DNA from: Shewanella dokdonensis
GTDB lineage: Bacteria > Pseudomonadota > Gammaproteobacteria > Enterobacterales > Shewanellaceae
Direction of reading: 5' to 3'
DNA: 64,000 nt
NCBI RefSeq assembly: GCF_018394335.1
Contig: NZ_CP074572.1
Span: 1,860,001-1,924,000 of the forward strand
Shown here in pieces: positions 19,583 to 28,993 of the stretch (position 1 is its first letter; every line of letters begins with the position of its first letter). The position numbers were made by a program, and so were the translations under genes. The notes under the pieces are model-generated. The model made no database searches. It had not been told where the DNA came from and saw only the letters and a list, made by a program, of their open reading frames with translations.

Positions 19583-20595
19583 GGTCGGTCAATCCGGAAT
19601 TTACGGCCACAATTGCCTGGACGTACGGTCGCGGCTTGTTGCAGTAGCTGCGTTAGCGTTGCGTCATCGGCAATGGTGGCTGGCAGTGAAATACGGATTT
19701 CAGTCAGCATCTCTTTATCGCATTTCAGTGTCAGTTTATGTTCGCTACCTTCACCAAAGGCCTGTTTCCAGGCATGCAGAAAATCCTGCTTTTTCACGGT
19801 CCCGCCGAGATGGGCATTGATAAATCCCAATAGCGGCGATGCCTCGTTAACCTGTCCGGCCAGACGGGTGGCTAATTGATAGTAGTTGTCTGGTTGGGCA
19901 TCACGACAACTGCCATGTTTCCACCATTCATGACGCTCTAAGCAACTGCCAAAGGCATAGCTTGGCATCAGTTGTTTCAGGGCTGAGGCGGTTTGTTCAG
20001 TCAACTGTAACGCCGGATAATCACAGAAGTTACGCGGCTGCTGTTTCACATCGCCACAATAGCCGTAATTGCCACCACAGCTGCTTTTGTTGGGCCATAG
20101 ACCGTGCAGGGTAAAATGTCCTGCGGCATAACTTTTACGATTAAGCGCCTTGCACTCGGGTTTGGCACTGCCACGCAGTTCACAAAAGGCGCTTTGCCAT
20201 GAGAGTGCTAGCACCTGACTATCGAAACTCTGTTGCAGGTTACAGCTGTTGGCGGTAGTAACCGTTGCCTGTACGGGGGCTGTGAGATGACCACACTCTG
20301 CCGCAATCCAGCGTAGCGGTGCTTGCGGCGCAGTGGTGGTGACCCTGAACCAGTGGGGGTTGGGTGTGCCCAAAACCTCTTTAATTACAAACGCCTGCCC
20401 AGGAGTACTATGCAGGTTATCTGGGTTGGTGTGTTTATTTTTGGATTGGTATAACGGACAGGAGCGGTCGGCCACAAAGGTCCCATCATCGACAGGGGCC
20501 GCCAGACTGCTATAGCTGATAGCAAATAGCAGGGTAATTCCTAATATTGTTTTAACTGTGCCACTCAGATTAAAACGATACTCAGTGCTTGGCAT
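19579..20595 (-). CDS. Secreted ribonuclease T2 family enzyme with an N-terminal extension
   Basis: The 338-residue protein begins with a signal peptide ending SLAAP. The C-terminal two thirds hold both active-site blocks of T2 RNases: FTLHGLWPN and HEWWKHGSC, with catalytic His, Glu, Lys and His. These enzymes cut RNA without base preference in the periplasm or outside the cell (E. coli RNase I). About 100 residues before the catalytic domain (ADRSCPLYQS, HWFRVTTT, RWIAAECGHL) look like a bacterial SH3-type domain, which makes it longer than RNase I. Cysteines are many, as expected for an exported disulfide protein. Confidence 0.9.
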   Translation of the reverse strand: MPSTEYRFNLSGTVKTILGITLLFAISYSSLAAPVDDGTFVADRSCPLYQSKNKHTNPDNLHSTPGQAFVIKEVLGTPNPHWFRVTTTAPQAPLRWIAAECGHLTAPVQATVTTANSCNLQQSFDSQVLALSWQSAFCELRGSAKPECKALNRKSYAAGHFTLHGLWPNKSSCGGNYGYCGDVKQQPRNFCDYPALQLTEQTASALKQLMPSYAFGSCLERHEWWKHGSCRDAQPDNYYQLATRLAGQVNEASPLLGFINAHLGGTVKKQDFLHAWKQAFGEGSEHKLTLKCDKEMLTEIRISLPATIADDATLTQLLQQAATVRPGNCGRKFRIDRP

Positions 20596-21211
20596 TCGTG
20601 AAATCCTGATTTCAAGTAACTGATAAAGCCAATTAATATTTTGATTTCCCTTAAATTTATAGCTCCGTAAACAGCGGGCACTGATTTTACGGTAACAGAT
20701 ATTTTGCTTGTTTGGGCATGGGGTGCAACCTTGGCGTGTTGCTATCGCTCAGCGGGGTGCACTGTAATTACGGCATTACTCCTGTTAGCTAATTGTTTGA
20801 TAATAAATATATTTTTAGTGTTTCTCTGTCAATGTGGCCGGTGTCTGCTCGCTTATCTTGTTGCCCACCTGTGTCGCCATCAGCGTTTTCCGGTACGACT
20901 CAGCCACTAAAAAGCTTATGCTCGGCGTCTTTATTTAGCGGGAGGCTTAGTCAGAAAATACAGCCGCTGATCATTATTCGCTTCTCGTGCGGGTGCAACA
21001 AGTAAAATGCTACTAAAAATTCATCATCAACGGTAAACAGACGGCTCTTGAATGTGTGGTGGCTGAGGCTTATGTTTACGCTGCTAAGCTTTGGAACAAG
21101 GCTAAAATGGCAGTATATTACGGCAGCATAATCGGGCAGTGTTGGGCGCGATGGCGAGACCGGATGCACTGAAACACATATTGCAGTTACAACGTTGCGC
21201 TAGGATTCGAG
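20596..21211. other. 616-bp intergenic region before greB
   Basis: Contains the promoters of the RNase (minus strand) and greB (plus strand). The open frames inside are short, overlap each other, lack ribosome sites and match nothing I know. I see no gene or clear terminator. Confidence 0.5.
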
Positions 21212-21694
21212 TTGAGAACAAATCTTATAACACCGGAAGGCTTTGCAGCCTTAACCAAAGAGCTTGACCATTTGTGGCGAGAATATCGGCCAGAAATCAC
21301 CCAAAAAGTGGCGTGGGCGGCTAGCCTAGGTGACCGTTCTGAAAATGCCGATTATAAAGAAAACAAGCGGTTACTTCGCAGTATCGACTCTAGAATTCGT
21401 TTTTTACGCAAGAGATTAGAAGCGCTTAAGGTTGTTGAATATTCACCGGTTCAGGAAGGCCGTGTGTTCTTTGGTGCCTGGGTCGAAGTTGAAAATGAAC
21501 AGGGTGACATTAAGACATTCCGCATTGTGGGCCCCGATGAAATTTATGCGCGTAAAGACTACATTTCAATTGATGCGCCCATGGCGCGAGCGCTAATCAA
21601 AAAAGAAGTTGATGACGAAGCGTCGGTGAAGACCCCCGATGGTGACAGAGTCTGGTTTATCAACAATATTCGCTATCAAAAACATCCAGAGTAG
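21212..21694 (+). CDS. greB: Transcription elongation factor GreB
   Basis: The 160-residue protein matches GreB across its length. It has the coiled-coil N-terminus (LTKELDHLWREYRPE, VAWAASLGDRSENADY with the acidic tip) and the C-terminal FKBP-like domain (VFFGAWVEVENE, RKDYISIDAPMARALI). GreB rescues backtracked RNA polymerase by stimulating transcript cleavage. The start appears to be TTG 21212, matching the E. coli N-terminus (MKTPLVT type). It is a single-gene unit. Confidence 0.96.
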   Translation: MRTNLITPEGFAALTKELDHLWREYRPEITQKVAWAASLGDRSENADYKENKRLLRSIDSRIRFLRKRLEALKVVEYSPVQEGRVFFGAWVEVENEQGDIKTFRIVGPDEIYARKDYISIDAPMARALIKKEVDDEASVKTPDGDRVWFINNIRYQKHPE

Positions 21695-22171
21695 AACAAG
21701 CATGGGGTCAGCGTTTGTGCGGTGAACCCCGTGTTCGGTCATTCATGCCATGCGTGTTTGTCGCAACCGCGCCGCTAGAAAACCCGCGGCAATTCACCAC
21801 CTCAGCTAAGTATAAGCACAGACTTCTACCAGCCGATTATGTACTTGGCGGGTTGCTAATATAGTGGCATACTGCTGCCTCACGGCTCAAAATGTTATGG
21901 TTTTGTAACCTGATTTCCAATAAAACTGTGATGCCACATAAGCTTGGATATCTGCGTTTGGGATACCTGAGTTAGCGCAACTAAGGCATGGCAACCGTTT
22001 GGAAGCAGCGTTAGCAACACAAGTGCTAAACTTGTGGTCAGCGACTATTGACAGCAAAACATAACCGCAAGGAACACCGCAAGATGCTAGAAATTTTAGC
22101 AGCAAAACGGCAGGCAACTTCACGCCAATGGGCCATTGGCGCTGACAGCAAGTTATGCTTGAGGTGAACCC
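21695..22171. other. 477-bp intergenic region before the FixJ-like regulator
   Basis: No convincing open frame on either strand. A weak GGGGT...ACCCC hairpin sits just after greB. The region must hold the promoter of the regulator gene, but I see no clear operator. Confidence 0.45.
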
Positions 22172-22786
22172 ATGGCGCAATCATTGATCCACATTATTGA
22201 TGACGACCCGGCGGTACGCAATGCTCTGCAGAACCTGTTCCGTTCTGTCAGCCTAGATTCAGTCAGTTATGCTCTCTGCACCGATTTTCTGGACGCACCT
22301 AAACCGAATCTCCCCGGGTGTTTACTCCTGGATGTCAGACTCCCAGGGATGAGCGGGCTTGAATTCCAATCGCAGCTAGCGCGGTTGGGGGTTTATATGC
22401 CGGTTATCATGATCACTGGCTACGGCGATATTCCCATGACGGTACGCGCCATGAAGGCCGGAGCCATCGACTTTTTGTCCAAACCGTTTCGCGATCAGGA
22501 TTTGCTGGATGCGGTGAACACCGCCATTGAGCAGGATATTGCACGCCGAAAGGACGCGGAGAGTTATGCCGAGCTGACTAAGTGCTACCAAAGCCTGACC
22601 GAGCGCGAACGCCAAGTGATGGCGCTGGTGACGTCCGGTTATCTGAATAAACAATCGGCGTCAGAACTCGGGATTAGTGAAATAACGATAAAACTTCATC
22701 GTGCTTCGCTGATGCGCAAGATGAATGCTAAGACACTGGCCGAGTTAGTAAAAATGTCAGAAAAACTCGCGGCTAAGGACGATTAA
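22172..22786 (+). CDS. FixJ/LuxR-type response regulator
   Basis: The 204-residue protein has a receiver domain (IHIIDDDPAVRNAL with the acidic pair, phospho-Asp in LLLDVRLPGMSG, Thr in MITGYGDI, Lys in FLSKPFRD). After a linker comes a LuxR/GerE helix-turn-helix (SLTERERQVMALVTSGYLNKQ, EISEITIKLHRASLMRKM region). GAGGTG precedes the ATG. Its stop overlaps that of a convergent lone receiver gene. As the only DNA-binding regulator beside the two sensor kinases, it is the natural candidate to control the 26-34 kb operon. That is inference from position. Confidence 0.9.
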   Translation: MAQSLIHIIDDDPAVRNALQNLFRSVSLDSVSYALCTDFLDAPKPNLPGCLLLDVRLPGMSGLEFQSQLARLGVYMPVIMITGYGDIPMTVRAMKAGAIDFLSKPFRDQDLLDAVNTAIEQDIARRKDAESYAELTKCYQSLTERERQVMALVTSGYLNKQSASELGISEITIKLHRASLMRKMNAKTLAELVKMSEKLAAKDD

Positions 22787-23144
22787 GCGCTGAGCGCTTT
22801 CTCAATCCAATAGAGCAGTTCTGTTGCCTTGAATGGCTTTGATAAAAAGCAAATTGCACCGGCATCAAGTGCGCGCTTACGTAACGCATCTTCAGGAAAC
22901 GCCGTCATAAACATTAACGGCAGCGCCGGGGCGCGGGTTTTCAGTATCGATTGCAAATCCAAGCCACTCATGCCCAGCATCTGTATGTCGGTCAATACAA
23001 CATCCGGCTTGGGCGCTACAGTTTCCTGCAAGAATGCCTCGGCACTGGCATACAGTTGTACCTCAAAGCCAGCAGAGCGCAGCAGGCTGGAGACTCCCCG
23101 CGGATTGCGAGATCGTCATCGATAATCGCAATGAGTTTACTCAT
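22783..23144 (-). CDS. Single-domain response regulator (one frameshift)
   Basis: A lone receiver of about 120 residues: IAIIDDDLAIRG at the start, phospho-Asp in VVLTDIQMLGMSGLD, Thr in MFMTAFPED and Lys in FLSKPFKATE. There is no output domain. The start ATG overlaps the stop of the upstream kinase by 4 bp, so the two are co-transcribed. The frame breaks near 23096-23099, where adding one G to a G4 run (C4 on the plus strand) restores VSSLLRSAGFEV. It may be a phosphate relay or sink, or may act by protein contact. Confidence 0.8.
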
Positions 23145-24564
23145 ATGTGGTCACTTATTACTTGGCTAGAAGGAAAAACCAGCTCGAACCTTGTGCCTGC
23201 GCCAAGCGTACTGCTGACATTTATGCGTCCCCCGTGGGCTTCGGCGCAAGCTTGGGAGATCGCTAGCCCCATGCCCATGCCATCGTTTTTAGTGGAATAA
23301 AAGGGATCAAATATCTGCTGGATGGCGGCACTTTCTATCCCGGGGCCAGAATCTTCGACCGTAATGGTTACCCCGCCGTCCTTGTGTGTCGTCTTCACTT
23401 GCAGGTGGCGGTTGTGGCTAGAATCACTCATGGCCTGGATGGCATTGATACATAAGTTCACCACCGCTTGCTGGATCTGGACTGGATCACATTGGATTTT
23501 TAAATTCGGCGCAAGCTCCACCGAGATCTCAACCTTATGGCGGGCGGCTTCTGTTTCAATCAGTTGTAGGGTGTCTCTGACCAGTTGCTTAAGATCAATC
23601 TCTGCACGTTTTTCGGCACCCCGGGTGAAATAGGATTTTGTATGACTGACCACCGCTTGGGTGCGCTCAATGGCTTCCAGCGCTGCTCCGGCCGCGGTAC
23701 AGGCTTCCGCGACATCGGGTGGATCTTTTTGAGCCAGCGTAAACATGCGGCCGCGTTGATACTGACGGCCGCCAGTGGCGAGTTGATTTCGTGGGCAATG
23801 CTCGCGGTCAACGCTCCGGCGGTTATCAAACGTTGCGCTTTTATCAGCTCTTCCCGGGCTTCTGCTAGTTTCTGTGAGTCACGTTTATACTCGGTTATCT
23901 CAAGTACGCTCAGCATGATCTCACTGAAACCTTGTTTATCTTTAGGTAAGGCGGCGGTGACAAAGCAATCAATGTATTCACCATCCGGTTTCTGTATTCG
24001 GCTTTCACCAACATAGACACTCTTGCCCGCACAGATGGCGTTAAGCCAGCGATGAAATGAGGCAAAACTTCCAGGGAGCACGACAGGTAAACTGCCCATT
24101 AACGCGACAGGTGTGTGGGCTTGCATGAGGCAACAGCCATGGGAGTTGACATCGGTCACGAGTATTTTGGCGTGCAGCTCGTGTGCCTCTTTAGGATGAT
24201 CGGCATACCAACCGACAATATCTTCTACACCTTGCTGACGCAGCGATTCAATGGCATCGGCCACGGCTGACCAATCTTCTTGCCATATGGAAATGCCTGC
24301 TCTGCCAAACATATCTTGATAACGGCGTTGCATCACCGCGAGGTCACAGCGCATTTGCCGGTCGATGTGGATAACCCGGGCAGTAAAAGCGAGTAATACA
24401 CCTAGACCCAGCACGAAGAGGATCAGGGCGGTGAGATAGCCATCTTTCAATAACAACCACACCGAGACGGCGGCTAATGCCGGCAATAAGAGAGCGACAG
24501 TACAAATCTCCCAGAAATACTCGGAACAAAATGTCGCGCGTTGTTGATATTTGTCTGACTGCAT
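23141..24564 (-). CDS. Membrane sensor histidine kinase A (one frameshift)
   Basis: About 475 residues. Two N-terminal membrane segments (about residues 20-62) are followed by a PAS-like sensor region starting ISIWQEDWSA. Next comes the HisKA phospho-acceptor SIAHEINSPLAA and a HATPase domain with N box (NLCINAIQAM), G1 (DSGPGI) and F/G2 (FDPFYSTKNDGMGMGL). The frame breaks after RWLKK; one extra base in the T5 run at 23726-23730 joins the parts. ATG 24564 is preferred over one 30 bp upstream because it has a purine-rich site before it. It is closely related to the divergent kinase next door. Confidence 0.88.
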
Positions 24565-24796
24565 GACTCTTTGGCCCCTGAGCGTGTTCAACATAAATAT
24601 TGTTGTCTATTCTGTTTGCATTCGCAGTCGCTAATTCTACTTTTTAGATGCGCCAGTCCGTGTACTAGAACAATGCTATGGTGATTATGGGTTAAGCAGA
24701 GACAAACCCACAACTATACAATGGTTTAGTTATCTGACCGGAGTTAAAGGCATACTCTTATGCTGAATATTGGTAATGCACATGGGACATAGAACG

Positions 24797-26269
24797 ATGC
24801 GCCAACCACACACTTTATGGCCAATCGAGAACGAGTTTAACGAGCGTAAGGTCAATGATGCTGGACTGCCCATGTGGGCGGTGACTGACGATAAAGCTGC
24901 CCCAGTGAATTACACGCCTTGGTGGTTGTTATTGGGGTTAGCGCTGTTGCTGCCAATGATAGCGGGCATGGCGCTAATCCCCTCTTCCCGTCTGAATATG
25001 TTGCTCGCCATTTTGGCCGTGGTTGATATCGTGGCCATCGCGGTGTTTTATTTACGCTATGTGGGGCGCTTACAAGAAAAACTTGCCTGCTCTGAGCGGT
25101 GGAATGAAACCGTGTTTGAACGCAATGATATTCCGCTGTGGCGAGAGGACTGGTCGGCAGCAAGAGACGCAGTATTACAGCTCTTAAATGCCGGGGAACG
25201 CGATATCCACGCCTATTTCTCTTCCCATCCCGCCGAGTTACGCCAACTCCGCAGTAAAGTGCTCATCAAGGATGTCAACCAAGCAGCAATGAACCGTGCA
25301 GGGGTCACTAATAAGCAAGCGCTACTCGGTTCTTTGGAGGCGCTGCTGCCCGACACCGACGAAACCTTTCTACAATGGTTAGTGGCTTTTGCCGTTGGCG
25401 ACACCATTTATCGTTCGGAAACACACATCACGCTGGCGGGAGATAAAACGCGCGATACCTTGTTCTCTGCTGCCTTACCACGGAATAAAAGAGATTTTGC
25501 TAATATTCTTGTGACGGATCTGGATATTACCGCTTACAAAGCGGCACAGGCGCGGGCGGCGCACGCTGAGGCTGAAATCGCACGAGCGACCAGAATGACC
25601 ATGATGGGCGCCTTGTCTGCCTCGATCGCTCACGAAGTTAACTCGCCGCTAGCGGCCATTCTGGTCAGTTCTGAAGCGGCACTACTCTGGTTGCAACGCG
25701 ATCCCCCGTTCATTGAAGAAGCTATCACCGCCATGCAAACCGTCAACCAGCAGGCTTGCCGGGCGCAAAAAGTGATTGATAAAACCCGCGCCTACTTGAA
25801 TAACGCGCCAGCCACTGTTTCTGAACATGCGGTTGATAAGCTGGTCTACGATGCTATCCAGTTGATTAAGCGGGAATTGCGAGCGTTAAAGGCGTCAGTT
25901 CTGGTGAATTTACCTGGAGATTTGCCCTCGGTGTTGGCTGACGCCGTCAATATTCAACAGGTATTGGTGAATCTGATACTCAACGCCGCGCAGGCAATGG
26001 AAGGTAAGACAGGCCCCAGAGACATTACCATTACTGCCGCCGTTGAAGGTTCGATGATGCATGTGACTGTCAGTGATTCAGGATCAGGTATCGATGAGGA
26101 TAAGCTGTTGGCGATTTTCGAGCCGTTTTATTCCACCAAACATGATGGCATGGGCATGGGGTTGGCGATTTGCCGCACATGTATTGGTGCTCATGGCGGG
26201 CATTTGTGGGTCACCAATAACACGCTTTCCGGGGCTCAGTTTCACTTCACTTTACCCATAGCCCAATAG
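24797..26269 (+). CDS. Membrane sensor histidine kinase B
   Basis: About 490 residues in the same order as kinase A: two membrane segments (WWLLLGLALLLPMIAG and LLAILAVVDIVAIAV), sensor region starting IPLWREDWSA, HisKA SIAHEVNSPLAA, HATPase N box NLILNAAQAM, DSGSGI and FEPFYSTKHDGMGMGL. The frame is intact. The start is uncertain: TTG 24770, ATG 24776 and ATG 24782 are in frame, and none has a strong ribosome site. The shared W-x-E-D-W-S-A motif shows that the kinases are paralogues. It lies 210 bp upstream of the hydrolase operon, on the same strand. Confidence 0.9.
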   Translation: MRQPHTLWPIENEFNERKVNDAGLPMWAVTDDKAAPVNYTPWWLLLGLALLLPMIAGMALIPSSRLNMLLAILAVVDIVAIAVFYLRYVGRLQEKLACSERWNETVFERNDIPLWREDWSAARDAVLQLLNAGERDIHAYFSSHPAELRQLRSKVLIKDVNQAAMNRAGVTNKQALLGSLEALLPDTDETFLQWLVAFAVGDTIYRSETHITLAGDKTRDTLFSAALPRNKRDFANILVTDLDITAYKAAQARAAHAEAEIARATRMTMMGALSASIAHEVNSPLAAILVSSEAALLWLQRDPPFIEEAITAMQTVNQQACRAQKVIDKTRAYLNNAPATVSEHAVDKLVYDAIQLIKRELRALKASVLVNLPGDLPSVLADAVNIQQVLVNLILNAAQAMEGKTGPRDITITAAVEGSMMHVTVSDSGSGIDEDKLLAIFEPFYSTKHDGMGMGLAICRTCIGAHGGHLWVTNNTLSGAQFHFTLPIAQ

Positions 26270-26479
26270 CCTTTTGCTGCTGGCATTGGTCAGAAAATCT
26301 TTCATTTCCCCTCTATTCTTTCGCCCTCTGTATAGCGTCAACCATACCAAGGTTTAGTTCATTTCAACGTATGTGTGATTGAACTACTGCGCCATGAACT
26401 AGATGCTATTACACAGCGTTTGGTAAAGCGTTGGCGCCACTTCCAGCGCTATTTCTCTTTCTCAACAAGGAATAGAACC

Positions 26480-27456
26480 ATGTCCAAGCAACGCCAGGGA
26501 GCAGTTGTCACTCAACATCGGCGAGAGTTTTTAAAAATAGGATTTGTGTTGGCAGGAACCGCTGTCTTTGCCCCATCTCTGCTCGCTGGAACTAGCAAAC
26601 AAGGAACCGTAACCATGACTGCAAATAACCAAACCATTACCACTGAAGATGGCGTTGAAATATTTTACAAGGATTGGGGGCAAAAGATGCCCAGCCTATC
26701 GTGTTCCATCATGGCTGGCCGCTCACCGCTGATGAGTGGGATAGCCAGATGCTTTATTTTTTGCACAAAGGTTATCGGGTCATTGCCCATGATCGGCGCG
26801 GACATGGCCGTTCCACACAAACCGCCACTGGCAATGATATGGATACCTATGCCGCAGATGTGGCTGCACTGACCGACCATCTTAATCTGAAAAATGCCAT
26901 TCACATCGGTCACTCGACCGGTGGTGGCGAAGTTGCACGCTATGTTGCCCGGGCCAAAGCAGGCCGAGTTGCCAAAGCGGTGCTGATTGGTGCCGTACCG
27001 CCCATCATGTTGAAAACCGCAAAGAACCCCGGTGGTTTACCGATGGACGTCTTTGATGGCTTCCGTACTGCGCTGGCCGCTAACCGTGCACAGTTTTTCC
27101 TTGATATACCAAGTGGGCCTTTCTATGGCTTCAATCGCCCCGGTGCCAAGGTTGATCAAGGTGTGATCTGGAACTGGTGGCGTCAGGGCATGATGGGGGG
27201 CACAAAGGCTCACTATGATTGCATCAAGGCGTTTAGCGAAACGGATTTTACCGAAGATCTTAAAGCGATCACTGTGCCCACTCTGGTTATGCATGGTGAT
27301 GATGATCAGGTGGTTCCCTATACAGATTCGGCATTGCTATCTGTGAAGTTGTTGCCGCACGGCACCCTTAAAATCTACAACGGCTTCAGCCATGGGATGT
27401 GTACCACCCACCCAGACGTGATTAACCCTGACCTGCTCGAATTCTGCATGAGCTGA
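26480..27456 (+). CDS. Tat-targeted alpha/beta hydrolase of the non-haem chloroperoxidase type (one frameshift)
   Basis: The catalytic part (from M46) is a chloroperoxidase/arylesterase-like alpha/beta hydrolase: oxyanion loop [11 protein letters not shown], nucleophile elbow [11 protein letters not shown], catalytic Asp in [10 protein letters not shown] and His in [10 protein letters not shown]. In front is a twin-arginine signal (RREFLKIG, then a hydrophobic stretch ending LLAG). The first ATG has AAGGA upstream, and the internal ATG 26615 also has AAGGA. The frame breaks at the G5 run 26676-26680; one more G gives DWGAKDAQP. Such proteins show haloperoxidase, esterase or lactonase activity. 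It heads a nine-gene same-strand cluster. Confidence 0.85.
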
Positions 27457-27499
27457 TCTAATTAATTATTAAATTAATCAATATGCTAGGAGCTTAATC

Positions 27500-28097
27500 A
27501 TGAGCAAGGTTCTCATCCTTTACTATTCCACCTATGGTCATATCGAAACTATGGCCTATTCCGTTGCCGAAGGTGCCCGGGCTGCTGGCGCAGAGGTTAC
27601 CGTCAAACGTGTACCTGAGACCGCCCCTGAAGCGATTGCCAAGTCTGCCCATTTTAAGCTCGACCAATCCGCGCCCATTGCCACCGTTGCTGAGTTGCCA
27701 AATTACGACGCCATCATTATTGGCTGTCCGACTCGCTTTGGGCGGATGCCGTCGCAAATGAGCAGTTTTCTCGATCAGGCGGGCGGTCTTTGGGCAAAAG
27801 GCGCCCTCAACGGCAAAGTGGGGGCGCATTTACCTCAACGGCCACACAGCATGGCGGGCAGGAAGTCACGTTGTTTTCCATCATTACCAATCTGCTGCAT
27901 TTCGGCATGATTATCGTCGGACTTCCTTACAGTTTTCAGGGACAGATGACACTCAATGAGATTGCTGGTGGCAGCCCCTACGGCGCCACCACGATAGCGG
28001 GGGACAGGGAGAACGTTACCCCAGCACACTGGATCTGGATGGGGCGCATTTTCAAGGTGAACTGATAGCGCAAACCGCCCAGAAACTGTGTGGGTGA
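27500..28097 (+). CDS. wrbA: NAD(P)H:quinone oxidoreductase, WrbA type (two frameshifts)
   Basis: A flavodoxin-like enzyme that reduces quinones by two electrons. Visible blocks are [15 protein letters not shown] (phosphate-binding loop), [14 protein letters not shown] and, in the second frame, [13 protein letters not shown] and [12 protein letters not shown]. Two G5 runs (27820-27824 and 27999-28003) each need one more G. The restored end reads [19 protein letters not shown] and stops at TGA 28097, giving about 199 residues as usual for WrbA. AGGAG precedes the ATG. Its job here may be to detoxify quinones or support aromatic breakdown. Confidence 0.87.
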
Positions 28098-28236
28098 TTA
28101 GCGGTATGTCTTGCCCAAGCGAGGTTATCACCAGGATTGTCGGCTTTTTAGATATCCCAACTAGCTCAACAACATAAGCTTTTTGCCAAATATCGGCAGC
28201 TCAACATCAACCCTTACTTAGTTTAGGAGCACAGCA

Positions 28237-28923
28237 ATGGAAAATTCAAAACTCGAGTTATTAACCCCAGCAAACTGCCAAGTAATTTTTATTGATCACC
28301 AACCGCAAATGGCGTTTGGCGTGCAGTCTATTGACCGTCAAGTCCTTAAAAATAACACGGTTGGTTTGGCGAAGGCGGCGAAGATATTCCAAATTCCCAC
28401 CACGATTACCACGGTAGAGACCAGTTCGTTTTCAGGACATACCTACCCCGAACTGCTGGATGTTTTTCCCGATGCCAAGTTGTTAGAGCGCTCGTCGATG
28501 AATTCATGGGATGACCAGAAAGTGCGTGATGCTCTTGCTGCCAATGGCAAGAAAAAGGTTGTGGTGTCAGGTCTTTGGACGGAAGTCTGCAATAACAGCT
28601 TTGCGTTATGCGCCATGCTTGAGGGCGGCTATGAAATTTACATGGTTGCCGATGCCTCTGGTGGTACTTCAGTTGCGGCGCATGATTATGCCATGCAGCG
28701 CATGATCCAGGCCGGGGTGATCCCGGTGACCTGGCAGCAGGTATTGCTCGAATGGCAACGGGACTGGGCCCACCGTGATACCTACGATGCAGTGATGGCT
28801 TTGGTGAAAGAACATTCCGGTGCTTATGGCATGGGGGTCGATTATGCCTACACCATGGTTCATGGCGCGCCAGAACGCACCCAAACTCAGCATGAAATAT
28901 TGCCTGCCGTACCGGCCAAATAA
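28237..28923 (+). CDS. Isochorismatase-fold hydrolase, YcaC-like
   Basis: The 228-residue cysteine hydrolase is intact. It has the catalytic Asp in VIFIDHQPQMAFG and the catalytic Cys in VVSGLWTEVCNNSF, with the cis-peptide region before it, as in YcaC. YcaC-like enzymes act on amides or imides of unknown identity. It is about 20 residues longer than E. coli YcaC, with an extended C-terminus (GAPERTQTQHEI). AGGAG precedes the ATG. It lies between wrbA and the amidohydrolase. Confidence 0.87.
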   Translation: MENSKLELLTPANCQVIFIDHQPQMAFGVQSIDRQVLKNNTVGLAKAAKIFQIPTTITTVETSSFSGHTYPELLDVFPDAKLLERSSMNSWDDQKVRDALAANGKKKVVVSGLWTEVCNNSFALCAMLEGGYEIYMVADASGGTSVAAHDYAMQRMIQAGVIPVTWQQVLLEWQRDWAHRDTYDAVMALVKEHSGAYGMGVDYAYTMVHGAPERTQTQHEILPAVPAK

Positions 28924-28993
28924 GCGGTAGTTGGGGCCTGTTGTGGCCCCGTTTTAACGATGACTTCTTGCGATATCAATCAAGGATAGTGCT

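Noticed and set aside
20596..21211. Several open frames of 60-80 codons before greB.
   Set aside because: They overlap on both strands, have poor starts and show no recognisable protein features.
27820..28003. Programmed ribosomal frameshifting as the reason for broken frames such as wrbA.
   Set aside because: The runs vary in base and length, lack stimulatory structures that I can see, and occur in many unrelated genes.
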